The notes: generated by a model not told the origin, from the letters alone. Shown: positions 1 to 8,782, counted from the stretch's first letter. The stretch: DNA of 64,000 nt from Mesorhizobium loti R88b (GCF_013170845.1 NZ_CP033367.1:5395001-5459000), one strand, 5' to 3'. Translations and numbers: made by a program.

Positions 1-116
1 CCGAGCGCTTCGACTTCACGCCCCGCTCGGTAACCTGGGCGCAGAATGCCTTTCTGAAGCGATTTTCGGCGATCGAGAAGTCCCGGCACCAGGTTTCGAC
101 GCCGGCGGTTGGGTAG
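1..116 (+). CDS. C-terminal end of an unidentified protein (partial)
   Basis: One frame is open from the window edge to a TAG at 114-116 and gives about 37 residues beginning ERFDFTPRSVTW. The composition looks protein-like, with aromatic and basic residues spread evenly. A second frame is also open to 127, so the frame choice is a judgement. The piece is too short to assign a family. It ends 36 bases before the c-di-GMP gene that follows. Confidence 0.4.
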   Translation, partial: ERFDFTPRSVTWAQNAFLKRFSAIEKSRHQVSTPAVG

Positions 117-152
117 AAAAACGCTAAATTAACCGGAAACGTCAACAGTGCG

Positions 153-2324
153 ATGTTCGATCTCGCACCGCAGGCGCGCCTGATGCCCGTCGTGGATGTC
201 AAGGATGGTTCGGTCGTCCCGGAGCGGGTTGCCGAAGGCGTGGAGCGCTCGCGCCGCATGGAAGACGAACTTCGCGAACAGAACCAACGCTTTTCAGCCG
301 CTGTCGAGAACATGTCGCATGGCCTGTGCATGTTCGATGCCGACGAGCGCATGATCATCTGCAACGGCAACTACATCAACATCTTCTGCCTCGACGCCAA
401 GCTGATGCGACCGGGCATCCGCTTCATCGACATCCTGCGGCACAGCGTCGACATCGGCATCGCCTCGCAAAGCGCCGACGAGCTCTATGCCATCCGCAAA
501 CCCTATATCGACCAGGCGAAGCCCTCGACCTACGAAGAGACGCTGTCGGATGGTCGCATCATCAACATCTCGCACCGACCGCTTGCCTTGGGCGGCTGGG
601 TCTCGATCTACGAGGACATCACCGAACAGCGGCGCGCCGAGCAGGATCTCAAGGAGCAGCACCGCCGTTTCGACGCGGCACTCGCCAACATGTCGCAAGG
701 CCTGCTGATGTACGACGCGGACGGCAGGATGATCGTGCGCAACCGGCGTTTTCTGGAGATCTACAACGTCACCGCGGCGGACTTTCCGCTTGGAACCACG
801 CACCGCGACGCCCTCGAACGGTTGCTGGAACTCGGCATCTATACGAAGATCGACGTCGACAGCGAGGTCGCCAAAACCGAAGCCTACCTGGCAGCTGCAA
901 AAATTCATTCGGCCTATCGCTATCTTACCGACGGCCGGACGGTTCTGGTCACCCGCCGGCCGATGAGCGGCGGCGGCTGGGTGGTGACCTTCGACGACGT
1001 CACCGACCGCCGCCGCACCGAAGAGCGCATGATCCATCTTGCGCATCACGACACGCTGACCGGACTGCCCAACCGCTCGATGTTTCGTGAGCGGCTGGAC
1101 CTTGCGCTTGAGGACGCCGCGGCCACGCCGTTGGCAATCTTCTCGCTTGATCTTGATCGCTTCAAGGTGGTCAACGATACTTGGGGCCATCCTGCCGGCG
1201 ACTGGCTGTTGAAATGCGTGGCCGAGAGGCTGCAGCGCTGCCTGCGCAATGAAACAGACATCGTTGCCCGCTTCGGCGGCGACGAGTTCGTGGTCATACA
1301 GTTCAATTCCAGCGGCATTGCCGATGCTGAAAAACTGGCGAAGCGCATCGTCGAGGCAATCGCCAAACCGTTTCGTGACAAGAGCCGGGAGATGCATGTC
1401 GGCATCAGCCTGGGCATTGCCGTTTTTCCCGACAATGGCAGAGATGCCGACACGCTGCTGAAAAACGCCGATACGGCGCTCTATCGGGCGAAGAGCGAAG
1501 GGCGCAATCTCTATCGCTTCTTCGAGCCCGCAATGGACGCCATGGTGCAAGCCCGCCGGGCGCTCGAGGTCGACCTCGAGGCCGCACTGCCACGCCAGGA
1601 ATTCGAACTCGATTTCCAACCCATCATGAACATCGCCTCCGGCGAGATCAGCGGTGCGGAGGCCTTGATGCGCTGGCATTCGCCAGCACGCGGCATTGTC
1701 GCGCCGGACGCATTCATTCCGGTCGCCGAAGAAACCGGACTGATCGTGCCGCTTGGCGAATGGGCGCTGAGGAAAGCCTGCACGGCGGCTGCAAGCTGGC
1801 CTCCCGGCTTGCGCATTGCCGTCAATGTCTCGGCCGTGCAGCTCAAAAGCGGCGGGTTTGCCCGCAGCGTCATCTCGGCGCTGGCCTTTTCTGGCGTACC
1901 GGCCGGGCAGCTGGAGCTGGAAATCACCGAAACCGTGCTGATGGACGAGAGCAAGGCGGTGCTCAAGACGCTGCGACAATTGCGCGAACTTGGCATCCGC
2001 ATCGCGCTGGACGATTTCGGCACCGGCTATTCCTCGCTCGGCTACCTCAGGCGTTTCCCTGTCGACAAGATCAAGATCGACCGTTCGTTCGTTCGCGACA
2101 TGGGCAATCGCCACACGGCGGCGATCGTTCGCACCATCATCGGGCTCGGCACCGAGCTTGGCATTGTTGTCACCGCCGAGGGCGTCGAAACCGAGCTGCA
2201 ACTCGACATGCTGCGCGACAATGGCTGTGTCGAGGCGCAGGGTTATCTGATCGGCGTGCCGTCCAAGGCGGCGGACATCCGGCGCCTGTTGAAGTCGCGT
2301 GCCTCGCACAGCCTGACCGGCTGA
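153..2324 (+). CDS. PAS-PAS-GGDEF-EAL c-di-GMP signalling protein
   Basis: Predicted cytoplasmic protein of 723 residues that makes and/or degrades cyclic di-GMP. Two similar PAS-like modules (about residues 45-160 and 165-285, each beginning with an F-A-NMS-G motif) precede a GGDEF domain with an intact GGDEF motif at residues 375-379. The EAL domain starts near residue 480 and has EALMRW at 503. It keeps the family's metal and catalytic signatures NVS, EITET, DDFGTGYSS, KIDRSF and AEGVET, so phosphodiesterase activity is expected. The inhibitory I-site RxxD normally found five residues before GGDEF reads NETD, so product inhibition may be lost. No transmembrane segment is visible. The input ligand of the PAS modules is unknown. 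The ATG at 153 is the first in-frame start. Confidence 0.93.
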   Translation: MFDLAPQARLMPVVDVKDGSVVPERVAEGVERSRRMEDELREQNQRFSAAVENMSHGLCMFDADERMIICNGNYINIFCLDAKLMRPGIRFIDILRHSVDIGIASQSADELYAIRKPYIDQAKPSTYEETLSDGRIINISHRPLALGGWVSIYEDITEQRRAEQDLKEQHRRFDAALANMSQGLLMYDADGRMIVRNRRFLEIYNVTAADFPLGTTHRDALERLLELGIYTKIDVDSEVAKTEAYLAAAKIHSAYRYLTDGRTVLVTRRPMSGGGWVVTFDDVTDRRRTEERMIHLAHHDTLTGLPNRSMFRERLDLALEDAAATPLAIFSLDLDRFKVVNDTWGHPAGDWLLKCVAERLQRCLRNETDIVARFGGDEFVVIQFNSSGIADAEKLAKRIVEAIAKPFRDKSREMHVGISLGIAVFPDNGRDADTLLKNADTALYRAKSEGRNLYRFFEPAMDAMVQARRALEVDLEAALPRQEFELDFQPIMNIASGEISGAEALMRWHSPARGIVAPDAFIPVAEETGLIVPLGEWALRKACTAAASWPPGLRIAVNVSAVQLKSGGFARSVISALAFSGVPAGQLELEITETVLMDESKAVLKTLRQLRELGIRIALDDFGTGYSSLGYLRRFPVDKIKIDRSFVRDMGNRHTAAIVRTIIGLGTELGIVVTAEGVETELQLDMLRDNGCVEAQGYLIGVPSKAADIRRLLKSRASHSLTG

Positions 2325-2339
2325 TGGCGTCGGCGCAAG

Positions 2340-3230
2340 TCAGCGCAGCGTCTCGATATACTTCTCATGGAAGCTGACATAGCCGGGCTCGACCACCCTG
2401 AGATGCCGCTCGATCAGCGCGTGAAACCGCGGCAATTGGTGAAACGGCACACCGGGATAGGCATGATGCTCGGCATGGAACGGCATGTTCCAGGCCAGCT
2501 TGCGCACCACCCAATTGGTCAGCGTGGTTCTCGTGTTCTCCAGCATGTTGGCAACGAACGGACAGCGGCCGTGCTCGGCCAGCAAATAGAGGCGCAGAAA
2601 GGGCTGCCCGAGCAGTGCGGGAATGATCCAGACATAGAGAAGCACTGTGAGCCGGAGATACACGGCGAGCAGAAGGACGACAGCGTAGAAGGCAATCATG
2701 GCGCGTGCCTCGGCTCGTGCCTTGGGTCGGCCTTTCGGCGGCACATAGCTTTCCTGGCTGCCACCAACTGCATTGGCGTAGAGCGTCCTGAGATGGCCCC
2801 ACCACAGCGGGATGCCGGACACATGCACAAGATACTGCCGCAGCGTTTCCGGTTTGGGAAAGGCCAGTTCCGGATCGTTCTCAGGATCCTGCGTGTATCG
2901 ATGATGGGCGAAATGGAAATAGCGGAACCAGTCGGCCGGCAGCGCGAGTGCCAGGCTGCACACCCGCGCCACGGCATCGTTCAGCCATTGCCTCTCGAAC
3001 GCGGTGCGATGAACCGTCTCGTGCAGAAGCGTGAACAGGAACACGATCAGGATGCCTTGCGGCAGCATCAGCAGCGGCCAGAATGGCACTCTCGCGGCGA
3101 TCAGCGATCCAATGACCACAATCGCGCCCCAGTGGGCGCCGAGCTGCAAGAGACCCGCGACATCGGATTTGGCGGTCAGGCGACTGCGCTCTTCAGGGGT
3201 CAATGAGGCGATTATGTCGCGATGGTCCAT
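2340..3230 (-). CDS. Membrane fatty acid desaturase family protein
   Basis: 296-residue integral membrane protein of the di-iron fatty acid desaturase superfamily, which introduces double bonds or hydroxyl groups into acyl or terpenoid chains. The three histidine boxes are present: HETVH (about residue 70), HFAHH (about 107) and HAEHH (about 253). Hydrophobic segments lie near residues 30-65 and 180-215. It is transcribed away from the LysR gene at 3344 across a 113-base intergenic region, so that regulator is the natural candidate for its control. The substrate cannot be told from sequence; a carotenoid hydroxylase or ketolase relative is possible, but the length and boxes fit a plain desaturase. 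Confidence 0.85.
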   Translation of the reverse strand: MDHRDIIASLTPEERSRLTAKSDVAGLLQLGAHWGAIVVIGSLIAARVPFWPLLMLPQGILIVFLFTLLHETVHRTAFERQWLNDAVARVCSLALALPADWFRYFHFAHHRYTQDPENDPELAFPKPETLRQYLVHVSGIPLWWGHLRTLYANAVGGSQESYVPPKGRPKARAEARAMIAFYAVVLLLAVYLRLTVLLYVWIIPALLGQPFLRLYLLAEHGRCPFVANMLENTRTTLTNWVVRKLAWNMPFHAEHHAYPGVPFHQLPRFHALIERHLRVVEPGYVSFHEKYIETLR

Positions 3231-3313
3231 CGGCTTCGATCCAGGCTGGCGATTTGATGGAACCCACCCTAGTCGGTGAAAAAGCTTTCCAAAAACGACG
3301 ATTCCTGCAATTT

Positions 3314-3332
3314 AGATAAGCTTACCTTATCT
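3314..3332. promoter_or_regulatory. Palindromic operator candidate, LysR/desaturase intergenic region
   Basis: AGATAAG at 3314-3320 and CTTATCT at 3326-3332 form a perfect 7-bp inverted repeat with a 5-base spacer. It ends 11 bases before the LysR start codon and sits between divergent genes. LysR proteins often bind such partially symmetric sites and repress themselves. That this regulator binds here is inference from position. Confidence 0.5.
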
Positions 3333-3343
3333 ATCTGGCGATC

Positions 3344-4261
3344 ATGGTCACATCTCCGTCCCTGAAAGGACTTCAGGCTTTCGAGGCCGCGGCACGCGCA
3401 GGCAGCTTTGCCGCGGCGGCGGAAGAGCTTTCAGTCTCGGCCGCCGCCGTCAGCCAGCTTATCCGTACCGTCGAGGAACAGATGGGGCGCAAGCTGTTTC
3501 ATCGGGTCAACCGCAAGGTTGTCCTCACCGAGGCCGGCGTCGAGATGCTGCCACGGCTGACCATGGCCTTCCAGGAAATCGGCAGTGTCTCACGCGAACT
3601 GGGCGGTGACGCATTTCGCCCGCGCCTGGTGGTTTCGGTGCCGCCATCCATGGCCATGGGCTGGCTTTCGCAGCGTCTGGCCGGCTTCGTCGCCAGCCAT
3701 GGCGCCGCCGACATATCGCTGCGCGGCGATGACGACCCGGTGCCGTTCGACCGTGAACTGATCGACATCAGGCTCTCCTACGGTCCGCACTATCGCGAGC
3801 ACCCGACCGAGGACATCGTCCGGGACGCCGTCTATCCCGTCTGCGCGCCAACGCTTGCCAGCGCGGTCAAGACGCACCGCGGTCCACTCGCCGGGCTGCC
3901 GCTGATCCACACCGACTGGGGACCGACCGGCGCCTCGTTTCCGTCCTGGCGCAACTGGTTCGAAGCGGCCGGCATCGAGCCTGGCCGTGCAGTGCAGCGG
4001 GGGCTGTCGGCCAATTCGTCGCGCGCGGCACTCGACCTTGCCATTTCAGGACTGGGCGTGGCGCTGGCGCAAGGGATCTATTGCGCCGAGGCGCTGGAAG
4101 ACGACCGGCTGGTCCGGCCTGTCGCCAAAGCCATCGCACTGCGCCAGCCCTATTGCCTGACCATCCCGGAGCGTAGCGCCAGGCGCGATGTCGTAGCGGC
4201 GTTCCGCGCCTGGCTGATCGAGGAATGCCGGCACACGGTGGGCTCACCGGCGCTCCGTTGA
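3344..4261 (+). CDS. LysR-family transcriptional regulator (GcvA-like)
   Basis: 305-residue LysR regulator. The N-terminal winged helix-turn-helix (about residues 5-65) reads SLKGLQAFEAAARAGSFA followed by SAAAVSQLI, typical of the GcvA-like branch. The rest is a periplasmic-binding-protein-like effector domain (about 90-295). The gene diverges from the desaturase at 2340-3230, and a palindrome lies just upstream of its ATG, consistent with autoregulation and control of the neighbour. The effector is unknown. Confidence 0.9.
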   Translation: MVTSPSLKGLQAFEAAARAGSFAAAAEELSVSAAAVSQLIRTVEEQMGRKLFHRVNRKVVLTEAGVEMLPRLTMAFQEIGSVSRELGGDAFRPRLVVSVPPSMAMGWLSQRLAGFVASHGAADISLRGDDDPVPFDRELIDIRLSYGPHYREHPTEDIVRDAVYPVCAPTLASAVKTHRGPLAGLPLIHTDWGPTGASFPSWRNWFEAAGIEPGRAVQRGLSANSSRAALDLAISGLGVALAQGIYCAEALEDDRLVRPVAKAIALRQPYCLTIPERSARRDVVAAFRAWLIEECRHTVGSPALR

Positions 4262-4301
4262 AGACTTGCGGCTCAGAAAGATGGGCGGCCATGCCGCCCA
4301 C

Positions 4302-4574
4302 TTAGAGATGGGCGGCCAATGCCTCGACCATGTCCTTGTTCGTCGCCACGGGAATGATCTCGAATTCCACCAAGTCGGCCCATTCGATGACCCAGCGCTG
4401 CAACAGCGTGACATCATCGGCTTCCACCAAAAGGAAGCAGCGGCTCATATCCGCCGCGATCCAGGAGTGGTGCACGACAAGCTCGTCCGGCTTCAGCCGG
4501 CCACGCTCACCGAAGCGGCGATAGATCTCCTTGCGATCGCAGCCGGTGAAATCCTCAATGACGATGAACTGCAT
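4302..4574 (-). CDS. DUF3303 family small protein
   Basis: 90-residue protein that looks like a DUF3303 member: it begins MQFIVIEDF and alternates predicted beta strands and helices, suggesting a small alpha/beta (ferredoxin-like) fold. GAGGGC lies just upstream of the ATG as a ribosome binding site. It is the third gene of a minus-strand run and starts 18 bases after the RimK-like gene stops, so co-transcription is likely. The family has no established function. In this operon it could be a binding or accessory protein for the ligase product, which is inference only. Confidence 0.7.
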   Translation of the reverse strand: MQFIVIEDFTGCDRKEIYRRFGERGRLKPDELVVHHSWIAADMSRCFLLVEADDVTLLQRWVIEWADLVEFEIIPVATNKDMVEALAAHL

Positions 4575-4592
4575 AGTCTGCCCTCAATTAAA

Positions 4593-6056
4593 TCAACGTC
4601 CCGGCCGGTCGAGCCGTTCGAGGAACCATTGTGTCAGCCGAACCCAGACCTCGTCCTTCTCGCCGGAATCCTCCCAGCCATGGTCGAGATTGGGGTTGTC
4701 GTTGACCTCGATGACGAAGACGCCGTCCTTGGTCTCCTTGAGGTCGACGCCGTAGAGGCCGTCGCCGATGCAGCGCGCCGCCTTGACCGCCGTTTCGACG
4801 ACATGGGGCGGCGTTTCCTTCAGCGTGAAGGTCTTGATGCCGCCCTGGTCGGGCTTGCCATTGGCCTTGTGGTTGACGATCTGCCAGTGCTTCTTGGCCA
4901 TCAGATAGTGCACGGCAAACAGAGGCTGGCCACCGAGCACGCCGACGCGCCAGTCATATTCGGTGGGGATGAACTTCTGGGCGATCAGGAGGTCGGAATC
5001 CTCCAGCCATTCCGTCGCAAGCCGTGTGAGTTCCTCCAGATTCTCGCATTTCTTGACGCCGCGCGAGAAGGACGAATCCGGGATCTTCAGCACCAGCGGA
5101 AAGCCCAGTGTCTGTGCAGCCAATTCGAAGTCGGAGGTGCCGGCGATCATCACCGTCGGTGGCACCGGCACCTTGTTGTAGGCCATCAACTCGTTGAGAT
5201 AGACCTTGTTGGTGCAACGGATCATCGACAGCGGATCGTCGATGACAGGCATGCCTTCCTGCTGGGCGCGGCGGGCGAACCGATAGGTATGGTTGGAGAT
5301 CGAAGTCGTCTCGCGGATGAACAGCGCATCGTAGTTCGCGAGCTTGGCCAGATCCTTCCTGGTGATGGGTTCGATTTCGACGCCCATCTTTTCGGCGATC
5401 TTGGCCCAGTAACGCAGCGACGAGATTTGCGACGGCGGCAATTCCTCATGCGGATCGACCAGCGTGGCGAAGGTGTAGCGCGCCGGCGTGCGGCCCTTGG
5501 TGTCGCGCCACTCGCGGTTGGTGTAGGTCTCCAGGCACTGGATGAAGCTCTTTTCCTCATCCTCGGTCATCCGCGCCAGCGGATGGAAGCCGATCTTGCG
5601 GATCGAGGCCCACTCGGCGCTGTCCTTGATATGGACTTCGAGCGCAGGCGCCCGGAACCAGTCGAACAACAGCTTGGCGAAGCGGTCCCACACCTTGGAC
5701 GGACCGATGCCAAAGAAGATGCAGACCTTGGCCGGAAAGGCGCCGCCGAGATCCTTGCGGCATTTGTTCAGCGCCAGCTCCAGTTCCGGCAACGCGTTCT
5801 CGTAGAGTTTGCGTTCCGACAGGTCGATCATCGTCTCGACGGTCGGGATGACCTTGTGGCCGCGCGAACTCGCCAGCAGCGAGGCATAGTAGCCACGGCT
5901 CTGATAGGCGTAGTTGTTCGACAGGTTGATGACCTTCGGCCGCTGGCCGCGAAACAATGAGGGATGCGCGAGATAGTCGCGATTGGTGATGATCTTGTGC
6001 GGTGTCGCCACCTGGTCGAGATCGCTCTGCCGGCCGGTAAGGATGACCCAGGTCAT
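4593..6056 (-). CDS. RimK-like ATP-grasp ligase with RLAN N-terminal domain
   Basis: 487-residue protein. The N-terminal 150-200 residues match the RLAN type (RimK-like ATP-grasp N-terminal), with a conserved-looking NLSNNYAYQSRGYYASLL segment at residues 44-61. The C-terminal part (about 265-480) is an ATP-grasp domain with an ATP-binding lysine region LVLKIPDSSFSRGVKK (321-336), then GVDLK (436-440) and metal-binding EVNDNPNLDHG (450-460). ATP-grasp enzymes of this group join a carboxylate to an amine through an acyl-phosphate, as in glutamate tailing of ribosomal protein S6 or di/tripeptide synthesis. The start ATG overlaps the stop of the upstream GNAT/C39 gene as ATGA, pointing to translational coupling. 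Substrates are unknown. The RLAN domain makes a peptide ligase other than authentic RimK more likely. Confidence 0.88.
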   Translation of the reverse strand: MTWVILTGRQSDLDQVATPHKIITNRDYLAHPSLFRGQRPKVINLSNNYAYQSRGYYASLLASSRGHKVIPTVETMIDLSERKLYENALPELELALNKCRKDLGGAFPAKVCIFFGIGPSKVWDRFAKLLFDWFRAPALEVHIKDSAEWASIRKIGFHPLARMTEDEEKSFIQCLETYTNREWRDTKGRTPARYTFATLVDPHEELPPSQISSLRYWAKIAEKMGVEIEPITRKDLAKLANYDALFIRETTSISNHTYRFARRAQQEGMPVIDDPLSMIRCTNKVYLNELMAYNKVPVPPTVMIAGTSDFELAAQTLGFPLVLKIPDSSFSRGVKKCENLEELTRLATEWLEDSDLLIAQKFIPTEYDWRVGVLGGQPLFAVHYLMAKKHWQIVNHKANGKPDQGGIKTFTLKETPPHVVETAVKAARCIGDGLYGVDLKETKDGVFVIEVNDNPNLDHGWEDSGEKDEVWVRLTQWFLERLDRPGR

Positions 6057-7159
6057 TGTGTGTCGCGCTTCCCCAGAGTGATGGCGGCGCGCAGTCCGTC
6101 GCGGCCGAACTGCGCCATGTTCATGAAGATGCCGTAGGGCACGGGAATGTTGGCGGCATCAAGGATGGTTTCCTGCCTTTCGTCCTCGACCCAGGGATCG
6201 TGGATCAGAATATGGTCGCCATCATCGCCAATGGCCAGCACCCAGTGCGGCACCTTCTTGCCAAACATCAGGAAGCCGCTGATCAGCACCAGCACCAGTT
6301 TTCCGCCAGCGATCGCGGTTCTGATATCATCGATGGTGAACGGGCGGTAATTCACCGGGATGCCGTAAAGTTCCGCACGGCGGCGAAAGTCGACCTGGGC
6401 CAGCTCCATCACCCGGCGCTTGTCCTCGCTGCGCACCGACTGCAGGAACAGCGCGCCATAGAAGGAAACGAAGATCTCCGCCGCGAGCCCGCTCTCATGC
6501 CCCGAGACGGCGAGGCCAAATGGCTCACAGCCACCCGGTCCCGACATCATGAAGACGGTCGTCGCTTCGCGCCAGAGGCGGATTTCCATCACCGGGTCGG
6601 GCACGAAGCCGCGGTCGAAATTGGCCATGGCCATCATCAGGCAGCACGGGCCGCAAGTGAACTCGCAGGTCTGCTGATAGAACGGCACCCGGGTGGCGAT
6701 CGGAACGTCGCCGCGCAGGGTTTTCTCATAACGAAGCGCCGTTGCGCCGTCCTCGTAATAGCCCGGCTCACGGCCGATCTTGCGGTAGCCGGCCTGCTCG
6801 TAGATGCGGATGGCTCGGCTGTTATCCTCACGCACTTCGAGACGCAGCATCATGCGGTCGTGTTCGAAGGCCGCCTCTTCCGCCGACGCAAGCAGCATGC
6901 GGCCGACACCCAGCCCGCCGAAGAACGGACCCGTGGCTATGGAGTAAAGCCGCGCCACCCCACTGCCCTTACGAAACAGCACGATCGCGTAGCCGGCGAC
7001 GCGGCCATCGACTTCGGCGACCAGCGTCTCAGCGGTCTCGCGTTCGATGAACAGACGAAAGGAGCGACGGGAAATGCGGTCGCTCGAGAAAACGGCTTTC
7101 TCGATGGCGGCGAGATCATCGACGTCAGACGCGCGGGCCGTGCGGATCTCGGCAGGCAT
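6053..7159 (-). CDS. GNAT acetyltransferase fused to C39-like cysteine peptidase
   Basis: 368-residue fusion. Residues 1-150 form a GNAT domain with acetyl-CoA-binding loop GGLGVGRMLL (81-90) and the usual C-terminal SRAIRIYEQAGY segment. Residues 155-360 form a papain-like C39 peptidase-type domain. The catalytic set can be read as Gln 162/163, Cys 169 in FTCGPCC, His 305 in VPHWVL and Asp 321 in HDPW. No ABC transporter part or membrane segment is attached, unlike C39 domains of bacteriocin exporters. The 3' end overlaps the RimK-like gene by ATGA. One operon therefore combines an acetylase, a peptidase and a peptide ligase, suggesting synthesis and trimming of a modified peptide. That is inference from domain content. 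Confidence 0.9.
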   Translation of the reverse strand: MPAEIRTARASDVDDLAAIEKAVFSSDRISRRSFRLFIERETAETLVAEVDGRVAGYAIVLFRKGSGVARLYSIATGPFFGGLGVGRMLLASAEEAAFEHDRMMLRLEVREDNSRAIRIYEQAGYRKIGREPGYYEDGATALRYEKTLRGDVPIATRVPFYQQTCEFTCGPCCLMMAMANFDRGFVPDPVMEIRLWREATTVFMMSGPGGCEPFGLAVSGHESGLAAEIFVSFYGALFLQSVRSEDKRRVMELAQVDFRRRAELYGIPVNYRPFTIDDIRTAIAGGKLVLVLISGFLMFGKKVPHWVLAIGDDGDHILIHDPWVEDERQETILDAANIPVPYGIFMNMAQFGRDGLRAAITLGKRDTQ

Positions 7160-7365
7160 GCGACTTGAGAAAACCTCGATTGGGTTGCGGAAACGGCCCG
7201 GTCAAAAGCGTCGCAAACACCGGCCGAAGCGCCGGTATTCATCAAGCGCTATCGCTCCTTGATTAGGGCCGAATTGTGACAGTTTCCGCCGCGGCAGGGA
7301 AGCGCACCGGCTTTGAACAGGATCGCTGTTTTGAAGAGCCGACGACGACGAAAATTGTGGCCAGC

Positions 7366-8157
7366 TCAGCTTGCAAGGCCTGCCATAAGCTGGCCGTAAG
7401 CGCTCTTGGCCACGACCGCCAACTGCTCGCGCGGCAGCGAGCCGACGACGGCGCAGCCATAGCCCTTGTCCAGCCAGTAGACGGCCTGCGGGCCGTCCTG
7501 CGCCGAGGCATAGGTGCCCTTGGCGTTCTGCGTCGATTCCGCGGTGACGAAAAGGGATATGCGCTCGCCCTTGTCGTCCTCGTAGAGCAGCATCGCGGCC
7601 TTGCTTTCGCCGGCTGGCAGCAGCCGGCCACCGACCAGCTGAAAACCGTTCGCGGTCAAGTCCGGCGCCACCAGCTTCAAGCCGACCCGATTGGACAGCC
7701 AGGTCTGCAGATGATCCTTGTCGCTGGCCGGCACTTCCACCGCATGCCGCTTCTCGGCGGCGTAGATGACATGGGCGGCGATCGCCTGTTCGGCGAGCTG
7801 ATCCTCCGCCGGGTTCTCCTGGCCGACGCCGTCAATGCCGGCAAAGTAGCCGCCAAATCCGCCGGTGGCCAAAAGCACGGCAGCGGCAGCGGCAAGCCAC
7901 CAGCGCGAACGCGGCACTGCTGCCTTGACCGGTGCTTCGCCGAGCACCACCTGGCGCAAGCGTACTGGTACAGCCTCGTCCAGCACACCGGCAAAGGCTG
8001 CGCGCAACGCCTCCCGGTCGGCAGTGAAGCGGGCGCTTCTGGCCTTCATCTCGGGATTGGCTTCGAGCCAGGCATCATAAGAGGCACGCTCATCGGCCGG
8101 CAGCTCGCCGTCGAGCGCCATGTGGATGTCACGTTCGGAAAAATCGCGGCGGATCAT
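7366..8157 (-). CDS. Membrane-anchored anti-sigma factor
   Basis: 263-residue protein downstream of, and overlapping by 4 bases, the ECF sigma gene. The N-terminus reads FSERDIHMALDGELP, typical of the cytoplasmic sigma-binding helix of anti-sigma factors in rhizobia. It lacks the HxxxCxxC zinc motif. A single transmembrane helix lies near residues 87-110 (WWLAAAAAVLLATGGFGGYF), followed by an extracytoplasmic domain of about 150 residues. Such proteins hold the sigma factor inactive until an envelope signal releases it. The signal sensed here is not apparent. Confidence 0.85.
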   Translation of the reverse strand: MIRRDFSERDIHMALDGELPADERASYDAWLEANPEMKARSARFTADREALRAAFAGVLDEAVPVRLRQVVLGEAPVKAAVPRSRWWLAAAAAVLLATGGFGGYFAGIDGVGQENPAEDQLAEQAIAAHVIYAAEKRHAVEVPASDKDHLQTWLSNRVGLKLVAPDLTANGFQLVGGRLLPAGESKAAMLLYEDDKGERISLFVTAESTQNAKGTYASAQDGPQAVYWLDKGYGCAVVGSLPREQLAVVAKSAYGQLMAGLAS

Positions 8158-8672
8158 TTCTCGACGATCCTTATCGCACGGCGGCGCGCCGTATCGTCCA
8201 GCAAGCCACGCAATTCCTCACGCCCGCGCGCAATGCGCGACATCAGCGTGCCGGCGGGAACACCCAGAATGTTGGCGGCCTCGGCATAGGAAAAGCCTTC
8301 GATGGCAACCATGACAAGGGCCGCGCGGCGATCGGGGCTGATCGCCTGCAACGCGTCGATGATCTCGCGCGAGGCGATGCCCTCCAGTTGCTCGGCAGGC
8401 TGGGCCACCCCCTCGCCCGCCTCCAGCGGCAGCATTGCCGTTTCGCCGCGGCGGTTCACCTTGCGCATCTGGTCGATGAACAAATGATGCATGATCGTAA
8501 ACAGCCACCTCCTGGGGCTCTCTCCTGTCTGCCAGTTGTCGAGCCGCGTGAGTGCGCGCTCGAGGCAGTCCTGAACGAGGTCGTCGGCAGAATCGCGATC
8601 GCGCACAAGCGAGCGAGCGTAACGACGCAGGCGCGGTATTTCGCCAAGGATTGCTGCCTTCTTTTCGTCCAT
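8154..8672 (-). CDS. ECF-family RNA polymerase sigma factor
   Basis: Extracytoplasmic-function sigma factor of 172 residues from the ATG at 8672 (MDEKKAAILGEIPRLRRYAR). The frame extends to 8771, but the extra 33 residues look non-coding. Region 2 (RDSADDLVQDCLERAL, then RRWLFTIMHHLFIDQMRK) and region 4 (LQAISPDRRAALVMVAIEGFSYAEAANILGVPAGT) are both clear. Its stop overlaps the start of the anti-sigma gene by ATGA, the standard sigma/anti-sigma arrangement. An ECF-type promoter at 8783-8812 faces this gene, so it probably activates its own transcription. Confidence 0.92.
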   Translation of the reverse strand: MDEKKAAILGEIPRLRRYARSLVRDRDSADDLVQDCLERALTRLDNWQTGESPRRWLFTIMHHLFIDQMRKVNRRGETAMLPLEAGEGVAQPAEQLEGIASREIIDALQAISPDRRAALVMVAIEGFSYAEAANILGVPAGTLMSRIARGREELRGLLDDTARRRAIRIVEK

Positions 8673-8782
8673 GACCGCTGGTTCTGAGGTCGCCCTTGTA
8701 AATCCCAATTGAACGCGCCTTCCCGGCGCGACGCAAGCGGCCAGCGCGAAGCGGTCCGCCGCCCCGGTCACCCAAGCAATGA

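Noticed and set aside
294..2309. 671-codon minus-strand open frame opposite the GGDEF/EAL gene
   Set aside because: Third-position GC bias of the real gene keeps the antisense frame open; no domain or start signal, and the plus strand carries a full set of motifs.
4266..5960. 564-codon plus-strand frame opposite the RimK-like and DUF3303 genes
   Set aside because: Rich in Asp/Arg/His and low complexity typical of antisense translation; spans two real genes and their gap.
4593..6056. True RimK (ribosomal protein S6 glutamate ligase)
   Set aside because: The long RLAN-type N-terminal region and the partner GNAT/C39 gene do not fit the classical enzyme of about 300 residues.
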